DNA of 64,000 bases from positions 1-64,000 of the forward strand of contig JAZDEY010000047.1 of assembly GCA_043808325.1 (NCBI GenBank), given 5' to 3'. This stretch comes from JAZDEY01 sp043808325 [NCBI: Candidatus Eiseniibacteriota bacterium]. Lineage in GTDB: Bacteria > Arandabacterota > Arandabacteria > Arandabacterales. Below are positions 8,398 to 17,430 of this stretch, in pieces; within the stretch, counting starts at the first letter, position 1, and each line of letters starts with the position of its first letter. The notes beneath the pieces were generated by a model that searched no databases, was not told the origin of the DNA, and saw nothing but the letters and a program-made list of their open reading frames with translations. Position numbers and translations under genes: made by a program.

Positions 8398-9615
8398 ATG
8401 GCGGTCTTTTCCTATCAAGCAAAGAGAACTCCGAGCGAGACTACCGCGGGACAGATCGAAGCCGAGAACCAGGAAGCTGCCCTGTCGAAGCTGGCTCAAA
8501 TGGGGTATTTCCCCATTTCGATTACTGAAAGGACCGCCCAAGGGCGCCCTATACGGATCGGGTTTCCGGGATTCAGACGGCGAGTGTCTTCCAGGGCTCT
8601 CGCTGCCTTCACACGGCAGCTTGCGGATCTCCTGGAGGGGGGTCTGCCGGTATTGGGAGCGCTGACTGTACTCAGAGGGCAGACGGATAGTCCCGAGCTC
8701 AAGGAGACAGTCGAGGGCTTGCGTCTCAAGCTTGAGCAGGGGGAGAGACTCTCTCAGGGACTGGCAAGCTATCCGCATGTCTTCTCGGACCTGTATGTCA
8801 ACATGGTAAGGTCCGGCGAGGTAAGCGGTGCATTGGAGGAGATCCTCACGAGACTCGCAGATTTTATTGAGACCCAAGATGAGGTAAGGGCTAAGGTTCG
8901 CTCGGCGATGGCCTACCCTATCCTTGTGGTGTCGATGAGCATAGTGACAGTACTCGTGCTGATGATCGTTGTTATACCGAAGCTGACCAGCATGTTCCAA
9001 GAGCTCGGGCAAGAGCTGCCGCTGCCGACGCGGGTGCTTATGGGTGTGACACGAGTTGGATCTCATTACGGCATAATAATTCTGGTAGCGATAGTGGGCG
9101 CATATCTCCTGCTCAGGCACCAGAGCCGGAAAGGCAAGGGAAGGCTTATGCTTGATGGGATGAAGCTTGGGCTTCCCGCCCTGGGCAAACTCTACCAGAG
9201 GATAGAGATCGCAAGGTTTGCCCGAACGCTTGGCATTCTTCTTCGAAACGGTGTTCCCATGGTCGAGGCTCTGGACGTTGTGAACCGGACCATTCAGAAC
9301 ATGGTGATGCGGGCTGAGCTGGAAAGAACCAGGACGGAGGTAACCGAAGGCGAAAGACTGGGAAGGAGTCTGGCTAGGGTAAAGCATTTTCCGGCATTCG
9401 TCACCAGCGTCATAAGTGTTGGCGAGGAAAGCAATTTCCTGGAAAAATCCCTGGCCAGAATCGCTGATTCATACGACAGGGAAATCGATAGGTCAATCAA
9501 GGTGCTGATCTCGCTCCTTGAGCCGGGAATCACTGTGCTCATGGGCGGCATTGTGGGGCTTATTGTCATGTCGATACTGCTTGCCATCTTCAGAATCGAC
9601 TTTCTTGCCAAGTAG
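8398..9615 (+). CDS. gspF: Type II secretion inner-membrane platform protein GspF
   Basis: 405 residues. Two T2SSF domains are seen, roughly 65-190 and 265-395, with family motifs 'FTRQLADLLEGGLPVLGAL' and 'FARTLGILLRNGVPMVEAL'. Three membrane segments lie near 167-190, 218-238 and 374-398. GspF is the polytopic platform protein contacting GspE and GspL. The ATG follows the gspE stop by four bases, so translation is probably coupled. The length is typical of the family. Confidence 0.95.
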   Translation: MAVFSYQAKRTPSETTAGQIEAENQEAALSKLAQMGYFPISITERTAQGRPIRIGFPGFRRRVSSRALAAFTRQLADLLEGGLPVLGALTVLRGQTDSPELKETVEGLRLKLEQGERLSQGLASYPHVFSDLYVNMVRSGEVSGALEEILTRLADFIETQDEVRAKVRSAMAYPILVVSMSIVTVLVLMIVVIPKLTSMFQELGQELPLPTRVLMGVTRVGSHYGIIILVAIVGAYLLLRHQSRKGKGRLMLDGMKLGLPALGKLYQRIEIARFARTLGILLRNGVPMVEALDVVNRTIQNMVMRAELERTRTEVTEGERLGRSLARVKHFPAFVTSVISVGEESNFLEKSLARIADSYDREIDRSIKVLISLLEPGITVLMGGIVGLIVMSILLAIFRIDFLAK

Positions 9616-9639
9616 GTCATTAGGAGGGCTTGAACGCAC

Positions 9640-10059
9640 ATGAGGAAACGCGGGGACGGATTCACCCTGGTGGAGCTGCTCTTGGTCATCATCATAATCG
9701 GGATACTGGCAGCCATGGTGCTGCCTCGCCTTTCCGGGAGATCCGAGCAGGCGCGAGTCGCTGCCGCAAGAGCTGATATCGAGGGCAACATTGCTCTGGC
9801 GCTTGACATATACGAATTGGATAACGGCAACTATCCGACGACGGAACAGGGCCTTGGAGCTCTTCTTAACGAACCCGAGACAGTTCCGCTTCCTATTAAG
9901 TGGAACGGTCCCTATCTGAAGAAGAAAGCGATTGATCCATGGGGCAGGCAATATCTGTATGAGTGCCCGGGTACCCACAACAAGACTTACTATGATCTTT
10001 CTTCCTACGGACCGGATGGGATCGAGGGCGATGATGACGTCAAGAACTGGGAAGATTGA
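9640..10059 (+). CDS. gspG: Major pseudopilin GspG
   Basis: 139 residues. A short basic leader MRKRGDG is followed by FTLVELLLVIIIIGILAAMV, a textbook prepilin peptidase site with Glu+5. The globular part has the GspG pattern 'LDNGNYPTTEQGLGALL', 'WNGPYLKKKAIDPWGRQYLY' and the C-terminal calcium-site region 'SSYGPDGIEGDDDVKNWED'. This clearly separates GspG from type IV pilins. It polymerises into the pseudopilus. AGGAGG lies upstream of the start. The processing peptidase gene (gspO/pilD) is not in the window. Confidence 0.96.
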   Translation: MRKRGDGFTLVELLLVIIIIGILAAMVLPRLSGRSEQARVAAARADIEGNIALALDIYELDNGNYPTTEQGLGALLNEPETVPLPIKWNGPYLKKKAIDPWGRQYLYECPGTHNKTYYDLSSYGPDGIEGDDDVKNWED

Positions 10060-10546
10060 CGCTGGAAGGGACGTTGGCAGGAGCGGATTTACTCTCGTTG
10101 AGCTCATGCTCGTCATAACCATAATCGCTGTCATAGTCGCAATGGCTGTGCCGTTCCTTTCCCACACCTACCATGAAATGTGTCTCGAGGACGCCGCGAT
10201 GAATATCCGCAAGCTCATGACCTACGGCAGAGAGCGAGCCCTGAGTGACGGCTTGCGATATCGGGTTGTCTTCGAAAGCAAGGGCACGCGATATGCGCTG
10301 GAAGTCGAGAACCATCCTTTGATCCGAAAAGGTGAGTTTGTGAGAATCGAGGGCATTATAGGCAAGTCCAATTTCGTACCTTCGGGAATTGTCATCAAAC
10401 CTTCTCGAGACGAAGTTAATCTGTATCCGGATGGCACTATTGACGAGGCAGAGGTTTACTTGAAAGACCATTCTGGTATTAACTGTCTTCTGACCACCAC
10501 GGGGGCCACAGGGCGTGTTGAAATCAGTAAGAATTTTGAGGAGTGA
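10034..10546 (+). CDS. gspH: Minor pseudopilin GspH
   Basis: About 170 residues. The start is placed at the second of two ATGs (10031/10034), preceded by GAGGG and overlapping the gspG end by 26 bases; this gives a 19-residue leader ending RSG before FTLVELMLVITIIAVIVAM. The hydrophobic prepilin helix with Glu+5 is clear. The rest is a beta-rich GspH-like domain: 'AAMNIRKLMTYGRERALSDG' then 'YRVVFESKGTRYALEV', and an ending 'GATGRVEISKNFEE'. Its place between gspG and gspI supports the call. Minor pseudopilins form or bridge the pseudopilus tip. Confidence 0.88.
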   Translation: MTSRTGKIDAGRDVGRSGFTLVELMLVITIIAVIVAMAVPFLSHTYHEMCLEDAAMNIRKLMTYGRERALSDGLRYRVVFESKGTRYALEVENHPLIRKGEFVRIEGIIGKSNFVPSGIVIKPSRDEVNLYPDGTIDEAEVYLKDHSGINCLLTTTGATGRVEISKNFEE

Positions 10547-10922
10547 ACAAGGGTATCTCATCATAGAGGTACTGCTGGCGAGCCTTATACTCTCGGTGGG
10601 TATCGTTGCACTCTTGAAGTCCTTCGGCAGCTCCGTCCAGGCAGCGAAAATCTCCAGCAGCTACGCCAAGGCCGTGGCAATAGCTGAGGAAACCCTCATG
10701 TCGTTGGAGAATGAGGTCCTCGTTGATCAATCGGGACAGCCCGATTCCACTCAGAATCAGGACGGATTCAATGTCAGCATCCGGTCTGTGGACAGGGGGG
10801 CGGGGCTTCGCGAAGTGCAGGTCTCAGTCGTCTGGCATGACGGCAGGCGCGAGTCGAAGATCAGCGTCAGCAGTCTCGTCATGGCACGTGAAAGCGAGGG
10901 CGGATCCGGTGAAATGCAGTAG
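10515..10922 (+). CDS. gspI: Minor pseudopilin GspI
   Basis: 135 residues beginning at a GTG that overlaps gspH by 32 bases. The prepilin signal is SEQG before YLIIEVLLASLILSVGIVAL, with Glu+5 present and Tyr rather than Phe at +1. GspI family features follow: a helix with 'AKAVAIAEETLMSLENEV' and a strand 'REVQVSVVWHDGRRESKI' near the C-terminus. It is one of the tip pseudopilins acting with GspJ and GspK. Confidence 0.88.
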   Translation: MLKSVRILRSEQGYLIIEVLLASLILSVGIVALLKSFGSSVQAAKISSSYAKAVAIAEETLMSLENEVLVDQSGQPDSTQNQDGFNVSIRSVDRGAGLREVQVSVVWHDGRRESKISVSSLVMARESEGGSGEMQ

Positions 10923-11535
10923 GAGCACAGGCTTCACGCTCGTGGAGCTGCTCGTGGCGGTCTCCCTGTTCTCGCTGCTTGTGCTGTCGGTATACTCATC
11001 GTTCTCGACAGGGCTCGCGGCGAGAAAAAGAGCAGAGGCTGTTGTCGAGGTTGCCGAGCAAGGTCGGGAAGTACTGAGCCTGCTGTCCAGAGACCTCTCC
11101 GATCTCGTTATGTTCGCGGGTCGCGAGTTCTCGGGTGAGCCCGAGGCAATCTCCTTTGTCGCTTTGCAGCCATTCGCGGAAGGATCGATGCCGGTCCTCA
11201 GTCATGTCACGTATGATCTCTCGAAGACGGCGCAGGGTTCGCTTCGGGCATTGCGCAGAGGCTGTGAGATCATTGGCGGCAGACGCAGTGAGGGAGACTT
11301 GACTGCGCCGTGCGTTCGGAACCTCAGTTTCTCCTACGCACGTCTCGACGGAGAAAGCAATGTCATTGAGTGGGCGAGTCGCTGGTCGCCTACGGAGGAG
11401 TCTCCCATACCTTACGCTGTAAGGGTCGAGTTGGGGTTGGCAGGGCAAGACACCACCGTAATCAAGAAGATAATCCAGATCCCGATTTATGGCGCTCAGC
11501 GCAGGAATAACGGGAATCAACATGATCGGAAATGA
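10909..11535 (+). CDS. gspJ: Minor pseudopilin GspJ
   Basis: About 208 residues from the GTG at 10909, which overlaps the gspI end by 14 bases and leaves a short leader VKCSRSTG before FTLVELLVAVSLFSLLVLSV. An upstream open extension would overlap gspI deeply and is rejected. The globular part carries GspJ-type features: 'LSLLSRDLSDLVMFAGREF', 'LRALRRGCEIIGG' and a C-terminal 'PIPYAVRVELGLAG'. Gene order and length match GspJ. Confidence 0.88.
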   Translation: MKCSRSTGFTLVELLVAVSLFSLLVLSVYSSFSTGLAARKRAEAVVEVAEQGREVLSLLSRDLSDLVMFAGREFSGEPEAISFVALQPFAEGSMPVLSHVTYDLSKTAQGSLRALRRGCEIIGGRRSEGDLTAPCVRNLSFSYARLDGESNVIEWASRWSPTEESPIPYAVRVELGLAGQDTTVIKKIIQIPIYGAQRRNNGNQHDRK

Positions 11536-12505
11536 GAAGGGTGCAATACTTATAACCTCCGTATGGGCACTGGCGATACTCTCGGTATTGGCCGGGGGCT
11601 TGGCGTACCGCATGTCTGTGGAACTGCAACTGACAGATCTACGGCTCGATCAGGCAAGGGCGCGCTTTCTTGCAAGGGCCGGTGTGTGGAAGAGCATACA
11701 TGAACTGAGCACGGACGAAACGCGAGATTTCGACTCGCTTGCCGAAGCATGGGGCGCCAACGAGGAAGCCTTTCGGAATCAGACTCTTGAAGACGGCGCC
11801 TTCACAGTATCCTATGGAGATTCGACCGAGGATCAAGAACCATGTTACGGCATTGTTGATGAAGAACGCAGGGTAAACATAAACTGCGCCAGCGAGGAAG
11901 TGCTGTTAAGGGTGTTTCAAGACAATACCGAGGTGGTGCCTGCCATACTTGACTGGCGGGACAAGGACAACGTGTCGCGTCCGGGTGGTGCTGAGGATGG
12001 ATACTATCAGAACCTGGGTAACCCTTACGACTGCAAGGACGGGGATTTCGATGTCATCGAGGAGGTGCAGATGGTGAAGGGTGTGTCTCCCGAGATGCTT
12101 GCCGGCGTCGCAGACCTCATAACCACGTATGGCGGTGGCGCAGTAAACATAAACACTGCCTGCGAGCGCGTGCTCGAGTGCTTGGGACTTAAGGAGAGCG
12201 TGATCTCAGCGATACTGTATTACAGGAGAGGGCCTGACGGGATTGAGGGAACCCAGGATGATGGCGCATTCAGGAGCACCGATGATGTCGGCGCTGATCT
12301 GGGAAGGTTTGCAAGTCTTCCCCAGGATGATATCAACCAAGTAGAGGATCTGATAGACGGTGGGCTGCTCTCAGTGAGTTCGCAGTATTTCAGGATACAT
12401 TCGACGGGTGTGACTGCACACGCCGAAGCCAGGAAAGAGATCACGTCTGTAGTCAAACGGCAAGCGAAGGGATCGCCGCAGATAGTCTTCTGGTACGAAG
12501 GTTAG
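11522..12505 (+). CDS. gspK: Minor pseudopilin GspK
   Basis: About 327 residues from the ATG at 11522, overlapping gspJ by 14 bases. The N-terminus is MIGNEKG before AILITSVWALAILSVLAGG; lack of Glu+5 is normal for GspK. The large helical insertion domain shows the family's repeated helix-hairpin-helix-like pattern: 'RVNINCASEEVLLRVFQ' and 'AVNINTACERVLECLGL'. 'EVQMVKGVSPEMLAGVADL' also fits. GspK caps the pseudopilus tip with GspI and GspJ. Confidence 0.92.
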   Translation: MIGNEKGAILITSVWALAILSVLAGGLAYRMSVELQLTDLRLDQARARFLARAGVWKSIHELSTDETRDFDSLAEAWGANEEAFRNQTLEDGAFTVSYGDSTEDQEPCYGIVDEERRVNINCASEEVLLRVFQDNTEVVPAILDWRDKDNVSRPGGAEDGYYQNLGNPYDCKDGDFDVIEEVQMVKGVSPEMLAGVADLITTYGGGAVNINTACERVLECLGLKESVISAILYYRRGPDGIEGTQDDGAFRSTDDVGADLGRFASLPQDDINQVEDLIDGGLLSVSSQYFRIHSTGVTAHAEARKEITSVVKRQAKGSPQIVFWYEG

Positions 12506-12529
12506 GCTCTGGCCGTCAGGCCGAGTGGT

Positions 12530-14224
12530 ATGGGAAAAGAGGCAATGGAGCTAGAGGGCATGGGAAGCGACAGTGCGGGCGCCGGCAATGCGGCGACCGA
12601 CTCCACCTTAGAGCCCGAGATGGGGGAGAGGGCAACAGGCGACGCCTCCCGCGGGTTCAGGCAGAACCGAGCTTCCTCCAGGGCACTTGCTCGCTGGGGT
12701 AGCGGCTTGGCTCGTGCGTCGAGTAGTGCTGCTCGCAGAGTCTCAAAGCTGTTCACCAAACGTCGGGCGATCTCGGTTGTTGAGATATCTAACGGTTTCC
12801 TGAAGCTCGCGGAAGTTGAGAAGACGGAAGGCAGGAATTGGGGTGCGAGAATAGCCATAAGGAAGATCCCTCCGGACAGGACCGAGCTCCCTGAGACAAT
12901 TTCCCGCCTTTTCGCAGAGCTAGGCATGAACAGGGACAACGTGATTGCTGTCTTCCCGCGGAGCAAGGCGCTTATCAGGTATGTGTCCCTGCCTTCAAGC
13001 GATGAAAACGAGATCAGGCGGATGCTCGACTTCCAGCTGGGCAGACTCATCCCGTTCGACAAGGAAGACGCGGTCACCGACTTCAAGATCACGCGTGTGA
13101 GTGAGGACGGTTCTGCCGAGGTAATGCTTCTTGCGGTGAAGAAGCAGTTGATCGTTGATTACCTTGACTTGCTCAGCAAGGCTGGAGTTGAGCCCAATGC
13201 AATACGTCTGGATGCGGAATGCATGTCCGACTTCTATGAGATGTCGAGATCTGCAGGAAGTGTTATTGATGGGGAAACCGTGAGCATTGTTGACCTGGAT
13301 GTGGACTCTACGATGATCGGAATCGTGAAGCACGGCAATCTGGTGTTTTCACGGAGTCTGCCCGTTGGCACTGCGACCCTTCTCAGGGAAGAGCAGGCAG
13401 ACCCGGCAGAATTGCAGCGATTCCTTAGCGATCTCAGGGACAGTCTGGTGTCATATTCCAGAAAGGGGAATGGTGACGATGTATCCCGAATCGTCGTCAT
13501 GGGGACGGGGGCTGACAGCGAGGGTTTGCTGAAGGAAATCGAGCGGCAGCTCGGAATTCCCGTGGAGTCATTGAGTCATTTCGTGAAGGGCCTGTTGGCG
13601 GTGGAGTCCGGTATTTACGAGGGTACGAGGCTGACTTCGGTATCGGCGGTGGTTGGTGCGGCGATTGAGAGACGAACGAGGAGGATAGATCTATCGCCGG
13701 ATGCCCTGAAGATGGAAAGGGCCCGGGAGCTCGTCATGAATCAGCGGGTTGGTCTCGGCCTTCTCGCGGTGTGTGTCTTGTTGATGTTCTCGGCAGTTTT
13801 CTCTCAGAGAATCCATCTGAAACAGAGCTATCTTCGAGAGCTGGACAGTCAGGTTGATTCTCTGCGGCCTGTCGCAGAGGAAATTGAAGCGATTCAGGAG
13901 AAAGCTGTGATAATCCAGGATCACCTGGACGCTGCCGGGGTATATCTGGATGTCCTGGCTGAGCTTTACAGGGCATGCCCACCGGGGGTCAGGTTGAATC
14001 TGCTCAACAGTGATGAGAACAGGTCCGTCACGATAAAGGGCATGGCCGGCAGCATGTCCGAAGTGCTCGAGCTCGTGCCGAAGCTCGAAGCCGCTCCTCT
14101 GCTCAAGAATACGACTGTAAAGTATGTCAACCAGCGTAGCATCGGGGAAGGACGGCTTGTAGATTTCCAGCTATCATTTGAGGTTTCGAAGGATGAACGG
14201 AATCCTAAACAGACTGTCAAATAA
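12530..14224 (+). CDS. gspL: GspL-like protein: fused PilM and PilN domains
   Basis: 564 residues. The N-terminal 75 or so residues are low-complexity and basic. An actin-like PilM/cytoplasmic GspL domain follows from about 78 ('AISVVEISNGFLKLAEVEK') to about 395, including 'VIAVFPRSKALIRYVSLPS' and 'VSIVDLDVDSTMIGIV'. A single membrane helix sits near 405-425, and then a periplasmic PilN-like part with 'LAELYRACPPGVRLNLL' and 'VTIKGMAGSMSEVLELVPKL'. GspL bridges GspE to GspF and GspM. A PilN-like periplasmic end fused to an actin-like domain is the general GspL plan. The long N-terminal tail is unusual. Confidence 0.85.
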   Translation: MGKEAMELEGMGSDSAGAGNAATDSTLEPEMGERATGDASRGFRQNRASSRALARWGSGLARASSSAARRVSKLFTKRRAISVVEISNGFLKLAEVEKTEGRNWGARIAIRKIPPDRTELPETISRLFAELGMNRDNVIAVFPRSKALIRYVSLPSSDENEIRRMLDFQLGRLIPFDKEDAVTDFKITRVSEDGSAEVMLLAVKKQLIVDYLDLLSKAGVEPNAIRLDAECMSDFYEMSRSAGSVIDGETVSIVDLDVDSTMIGIVKHGNLVFSRSLPVGTATLLREEQADPAELQRFLSDLRDSLVSYSRKGNGDDVSRIVVMGTGADSEGLLKEIERQLGIPVESLSHFVKGLLAVESGIYEGTRLTSVSAVVGAAIERRTRRIDLSPDALKMERARELVMNQRVGLGLLAVCVLLMFSAVFSQRIHLKQSYLRELDSQVDSLRPVAEEIEAIQEKAVIIQDHLDAAGVYLDVLAELYRACPPGVRLNLLNSDENRSVTIKGMAGSMSEVLELVPKLEAAPLLKNTTVKYVNQRSIGEGRLVDFQLSFEVSKDERNPKQTVK

Positions 14225-14729
14225 AGAGAGACTGCTGCTCGGGCTCACGATGGCATTGGTTGGGCTTGCGCTCTGGTGTTCGTATCTTCTCGCACCCATG
14301 ATTAAAGAGTGGAAGCGGGTAAGTAACGAGGTGAGCCTGAAGGAGCTGGCGTACCGAAAGTATGCTTTGGTTGCCAGCCGTCAGGCCGCTGTGCAACAGA
14401 GGTACAGACAGGCAGTTACCCAGCTCAAGGCCAGAGGTTCCGATCAGGAGCAGATGGCTCTATTCTTAAAGGAGATCGAAGCCCTGGCGAGGGATAAGGT
14501 CAACATAACGAATATCAGACCCCGATCCGTAACGGACCTCCGCACACACAAGCGCTTTAATGTCGAGATAGACTGCGAAAGCACGATGGAGCCGCTAGTC
14601 AGATTCATTTATGAAGCTGAGCGGTCAAGATCCATGCTCCGAATAGAGCGGCTTCGGATACAGACGAAGAGCGGGGAGACGGGTTTGCTCGAGGTGTCAA
14701 TGCTGTTATCGAGGATCTCGGTGCTGTGA
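14193..14729 (+). CDS. gspM: GspM/PilO-like inner-membrane assembly protein
   Basis: About 178 residues from the ATG at 14193, overlapping gspL by 32 bases. A short cytoplasmic N-terminus (NRLSNKERLLLG) precedes one membrane helix (about 16-36), a coiled-coil-like stretch to about 95, and a small ferredoxin-like domain: 'FLKEIEALARDKVNITNIRP', 'FNVEIDCESTMEPLVRFIYE' and 'LRIERLRIQTKSG'. This is the GspM/PilO fold. Its position straight after the PilM-PilN fusion mirrors pilMNO order. Confidence 0.82.
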   Translation: MNGILNRLSNKERLLLGLTMALVGLALWCSYLLAPMIKEWKRVSNEVSLKELAYRKYALVASRQAAVQQRYRQAVTQLKARGSDQEQMALFLKEIEALARDKVNITNIRPRSVTDLRTHKRFNVEIDCESTMEPLVRFIYEAERSRSMLRIERLRIQTKSGETGLLEVSMLLSRISVL

Positions 14730-14775
14730 CCGTAACTCAACGGTCGGAGCTACAGAGACTTGACAGGATGACTGT

Positions 14776-15330
14776 ATGAAATTCTTCGGGAGGAATGGGA
14801 GACTCCTTGACGATCTGCGCAGGCAGGTTGTCAATCTCCGGGATCTGATGCATCATATTACAAAGGACAGACTGAGATTCGCCAGGGGTGCGCTGATTAT
14901 CTCTCTGGTGCTGCTCTTCTGTGCTTTCTCCTGTGGTCTTCTGTTTGGAGGGCGCTCCGAGCTGCCCAAACTTCAGGAGGACGGCAGTCAAGTCCTGTCC
15001 GCTAAGCCCCTGGGCAAAGCTCCGAAGCAGCTTTCGTATTACTCTGGGATAATCGCGGGTAAGGAGCTTTTTGGCTCGGGTGTAATGGATACGACAAGCG
15101 CTGGTGTTCCTGTCTTCGGAGGTGCGGATTCCGGGCGACGGGTGGAACACCTGTCGGTTCTGGGGATCTTTATAGATAAGATGCCGGAGGCTGTCGTTGA
15201 GGATACGAGAGAGAACAAGACGTATTCACTATATGAGGGGGATACGTTCCGCGGGATGTTGGTAGAGAAGATACTCAAGGGTAAGATAATCTTCAGATAT
15301 GAGAACCAGACAATCGAGCTGCTACTCTAA
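14776..15330 (+). CDS. gspC: GspC-like (PilP-like) inner-membrane linker protein
   Basis: 184 residues. One membrane helix lies at about 39-59 after a basic cytoplasmic start. A flexible linker leads to a C-terminal homology-region-like beta domain at about 120-184: 'LSVLGIFIDKMPEAVVED', then 'ENKTYSLYEGDTFRGMLVEK', then 'IIFRYENQTIELLL'. The pattern matches the GspC HR domain and PilP, which bind the N0 domain of the secretin from the inner membrane. There is no PDZ domain. It ends 12 bases before the secretin gene. Confidence 0.78.
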   Translation: MKFFGRNGRLLDDLRRQVVNLRDLMHHITKDRLRFARGALIISLVLLFCAFSCGLLFGGRSELPKLQEDGSQVLSAKPLGKAPKQLSYYSGIIAGKELFGSGVMDTTSAGVPVFGGADSGRRVEHLSVLGIFIDKMPEAVVEDTRENKTYSLYEGDTFRGMLVEKILKGKIIFRYENQTIELLL

Positions 15331-15342
15331 GGAGAATCAGAT

Positions 15343-17427
15343 ATGCTCACAAAACGCTTCAGAATCTTAGCCCTGTGCCTGGTCGGGATGCTTTGTCTGC
15401 TGCTCATGCTAGCTCAGGTACTCAGTGGCCAAGGGGAAGATAGCATAGGCACGCCGGTGCCGAAGTCGCTCCCGGCCCCCGAGGCGAGCATGAATAACAG
15501 ATATACCGCGCCTGAAACCTCGGCGAATCCTCCTGCAGCCAATGCACCCACAACCAAGACTCCCCCCACAAAAGCTCCTGCTACCGGGCCGTCCCCTACC
15601 AAGGGGCCCAGCACTAAGGCCCCCGGTACCAGAACAGTGACCCCCGCGGGTCCCACAACCAGACCTCCGGCACTTACGGATACGGTTGCCGATACTACCA
15701 TGGAGTCCACCGGGGTCGGCCAAACACTGCCACCGGGGGCTGATACGATTCCTGGACGGCCGGTAGTTCAGCCACGTCCTCATGCTCCCAGAGATACGAT
15801 TCCTCGGGCACCCATAGGCGTACCCGAACCGCAGATCACTGTACGTAAGCATCCCGGGGGACGCGACACCATAACCCTTCAGATAAAGAACATGGACATC
15901 ATGGACGTCTTGAGAACTCTGGCAGAGAAGGGAGATCTAAACATAGTTGCCGAGGAGGGAGTCAGGGGTCGGATCACACTCTTCCTGAATGATGTCGAAA
16001 TAGCCGACGCGCTCGACATTATAGCCGAGATGAACGACATAGCTTACATCAAGGAGAAAAACTCCATCAAGATGATGACCAGCAAGAGATACGAGGAACT
16101 GTACGGCAGACCATTCGGCGAGAAAACGTCACTCAAGGTTTTCGACTTGGTCAATGCGGATGCTGCCGTGGTGGCCAATCAGCTCTCCCAGCTCAAGACA
16201 AAGTCAGGAAAGATTATGCCCGATCCGAGAACGAATGTGATAATGGTGATCGACACTCCTGTGGCGCTGGAAGAGATGGGATCTGTCGTTAGGACGATGG
16301 ACCTGCCGGTTTCAACCCGTTCCTACAGCCTCAAGTACGTATCTGCTGACGCAGTGGTGCCTGCCGTGAAGTCAATCCTTACGCCGGCGGGTAAAGTAGA
16401 GGTGAGCAAGGAGAACAACACACTCGTCCTCACGGATATCGAAGAGAATCTGGATCAGGCTGCCATTCTACTCGGCGAGTTCGACTCTCATCAGGCGCTT
16501 GTGACCAAAGCCTTCAGTTTCAAGTACGCTTCGCAGAAGGCGGTGCTCCCGATCATCACGGCAGAGATTACCCAGGGTGTGGGCTCAGTCTATGCGGATG
16601 AGAAGAACAACCAGCTTGTAGTGACTGACATGCCCGAGCGTGTGGCGAGAATAGAGGAACTGGCGGAAATGTTCGACAAGAAGACTCCCCAGGTGCTGAT
16701 AGAAGCCAAGATTCTTCAGATCAATCTGAACGACAACACCAAGCTCGGTGTGCAGTGGGAAGCTATACAGGACAGGATAAAGAAGTTTGAAGAGGTGGGT
16801 CCCGTTGACGTGAGGCTGGATTATAGGATACTGGCCGCTGGTGAACAGGGCACCAGAGTGTTCGCGGGGGGACTGGACGAGAGGGACTATGAAGCTGTGG
16901 TTGAGATGCTCGAGACAACGACAGAAGCCAACCTGCTTTCAAGTCCTAGGATCACCGCCCTAAACAACGAGACTGCTGAGATCCTGGTCGGCAGTACAGT
17001 GCCATACAAGACTATCGACACGAGAGAGGAAAACGGAACTATCAGAACTTTCGAGAAGGTAACCACGGTAGATGTTGGCGTGAAGCTGTCGGTCACCCCG
17101 ACTATTAACGATGATGGCTTCATCGCGATGAAGATCAAGCCCGAGGTTAGCTCGATCGTAGCTTATTCTGAGGGTATACCTGTCGTTGAGAAAACGCAGA
17201 CTGAAACAAGCGTCTTGGTGAAGGACGGGGTTACAATCATTATCGCGGGCCTGGTTCGGGAAGAACGTACGCAGACCGCAAAAGGGGTGCCCTTTCTGAA
17301 GGATATACCCATTCTTGGGATACTTTTCAGAAGCACCGACGATAAGAGGGTAAAGAGTGAGATAGCCATTTTCATTACGCCGCATATCATCACGGGAGAT
17401 GTTTCCACGGAAGTGCCGAAGCCGTAA
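15343..17427 (+). CDS. gspD: Type II secretion secretin GspD
   Basis: 694 residues with a hydrophobic signal peptide. An unusual Pro/Thr/Lys/Ala-rich linker covers about 45-165, including repeated TKAP-type units. N0 (STN) follows at about 180-250 ('MDIMDVLRTLAEKGDLNIV'), then three N1-type repeats ('FDLVNADAAVVANQLSQL', 'YSLKYVSADAVVPAVKSIL', 'FSFKYASQKAVLPIITAEI'). The secretin barrel domain runs from about 450, with 'PQVLIEAKILQINLND', 'ANLLSSPRITALNNETAEI' and the ending 'GVPFLKDIPILGILFRST'. It forms the outer-membrane channel. AAGGAG lies eight bases upstream of the ATG. Confidence 0.95.
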   Translation: MLTKRFRILALCLVGMLCLLLMLAQVLSGQGEDSIGTPVPKSLPAPEASMNNRYTAPETSANPPAANAPTTKTPPTKAPATGPSPTKGPSTKAPGTRTVTPAGPTTRPPALTDTVADTTMESTGVGQTLPPGADTIPGRPVVQPRPHAPRDTIPRAPIGVPEPQITVRKHPGGRDTITLQIKNMDIMDVLRTLAEKGDLNIVAEEGVRGRITLFLNDVEIADALDIIAEMNDIAYIKEKNSIKMMTSKRYEELYGRPFGEKTSLKVFDLVNADAAVVANQLSQLKTKSGKIMPDPRTNVIMVIDTPVALEEMGSVVRTMDLPVSTRSYSLKYVSADAVVPAVKSILTPAGKVEVSKENNTLVLTDIEENLDQAAILLGEFDSHQALVTKAFSFKYASQKAVLPIITAEITQGVGSVYADEKNNQLVVTDMPERVARIEELAEMFDKKTPQVLIEAKILQINLNDNTKLGVQWEAIQDRIKKFEEVGPVDVRLDYRILAAGEQGTRVFAGGLDERDYEAVVEMLETTTEANLLSSPRITALNNETAEILVGSTVPYKTIDTREENGTIRTFEKVTTVDVGVKLSVTPTINDDGFIAMKIKPEVSSIVAYSEGIPVVEKTQTETSVLVKDGVTIIIAGLVREERTQTAKGVPFLKDIPILGILFRSTDDKRVKSEIAIFITPHIITGDVSTEVPKP

Positions 17428-17430
17428 CAG

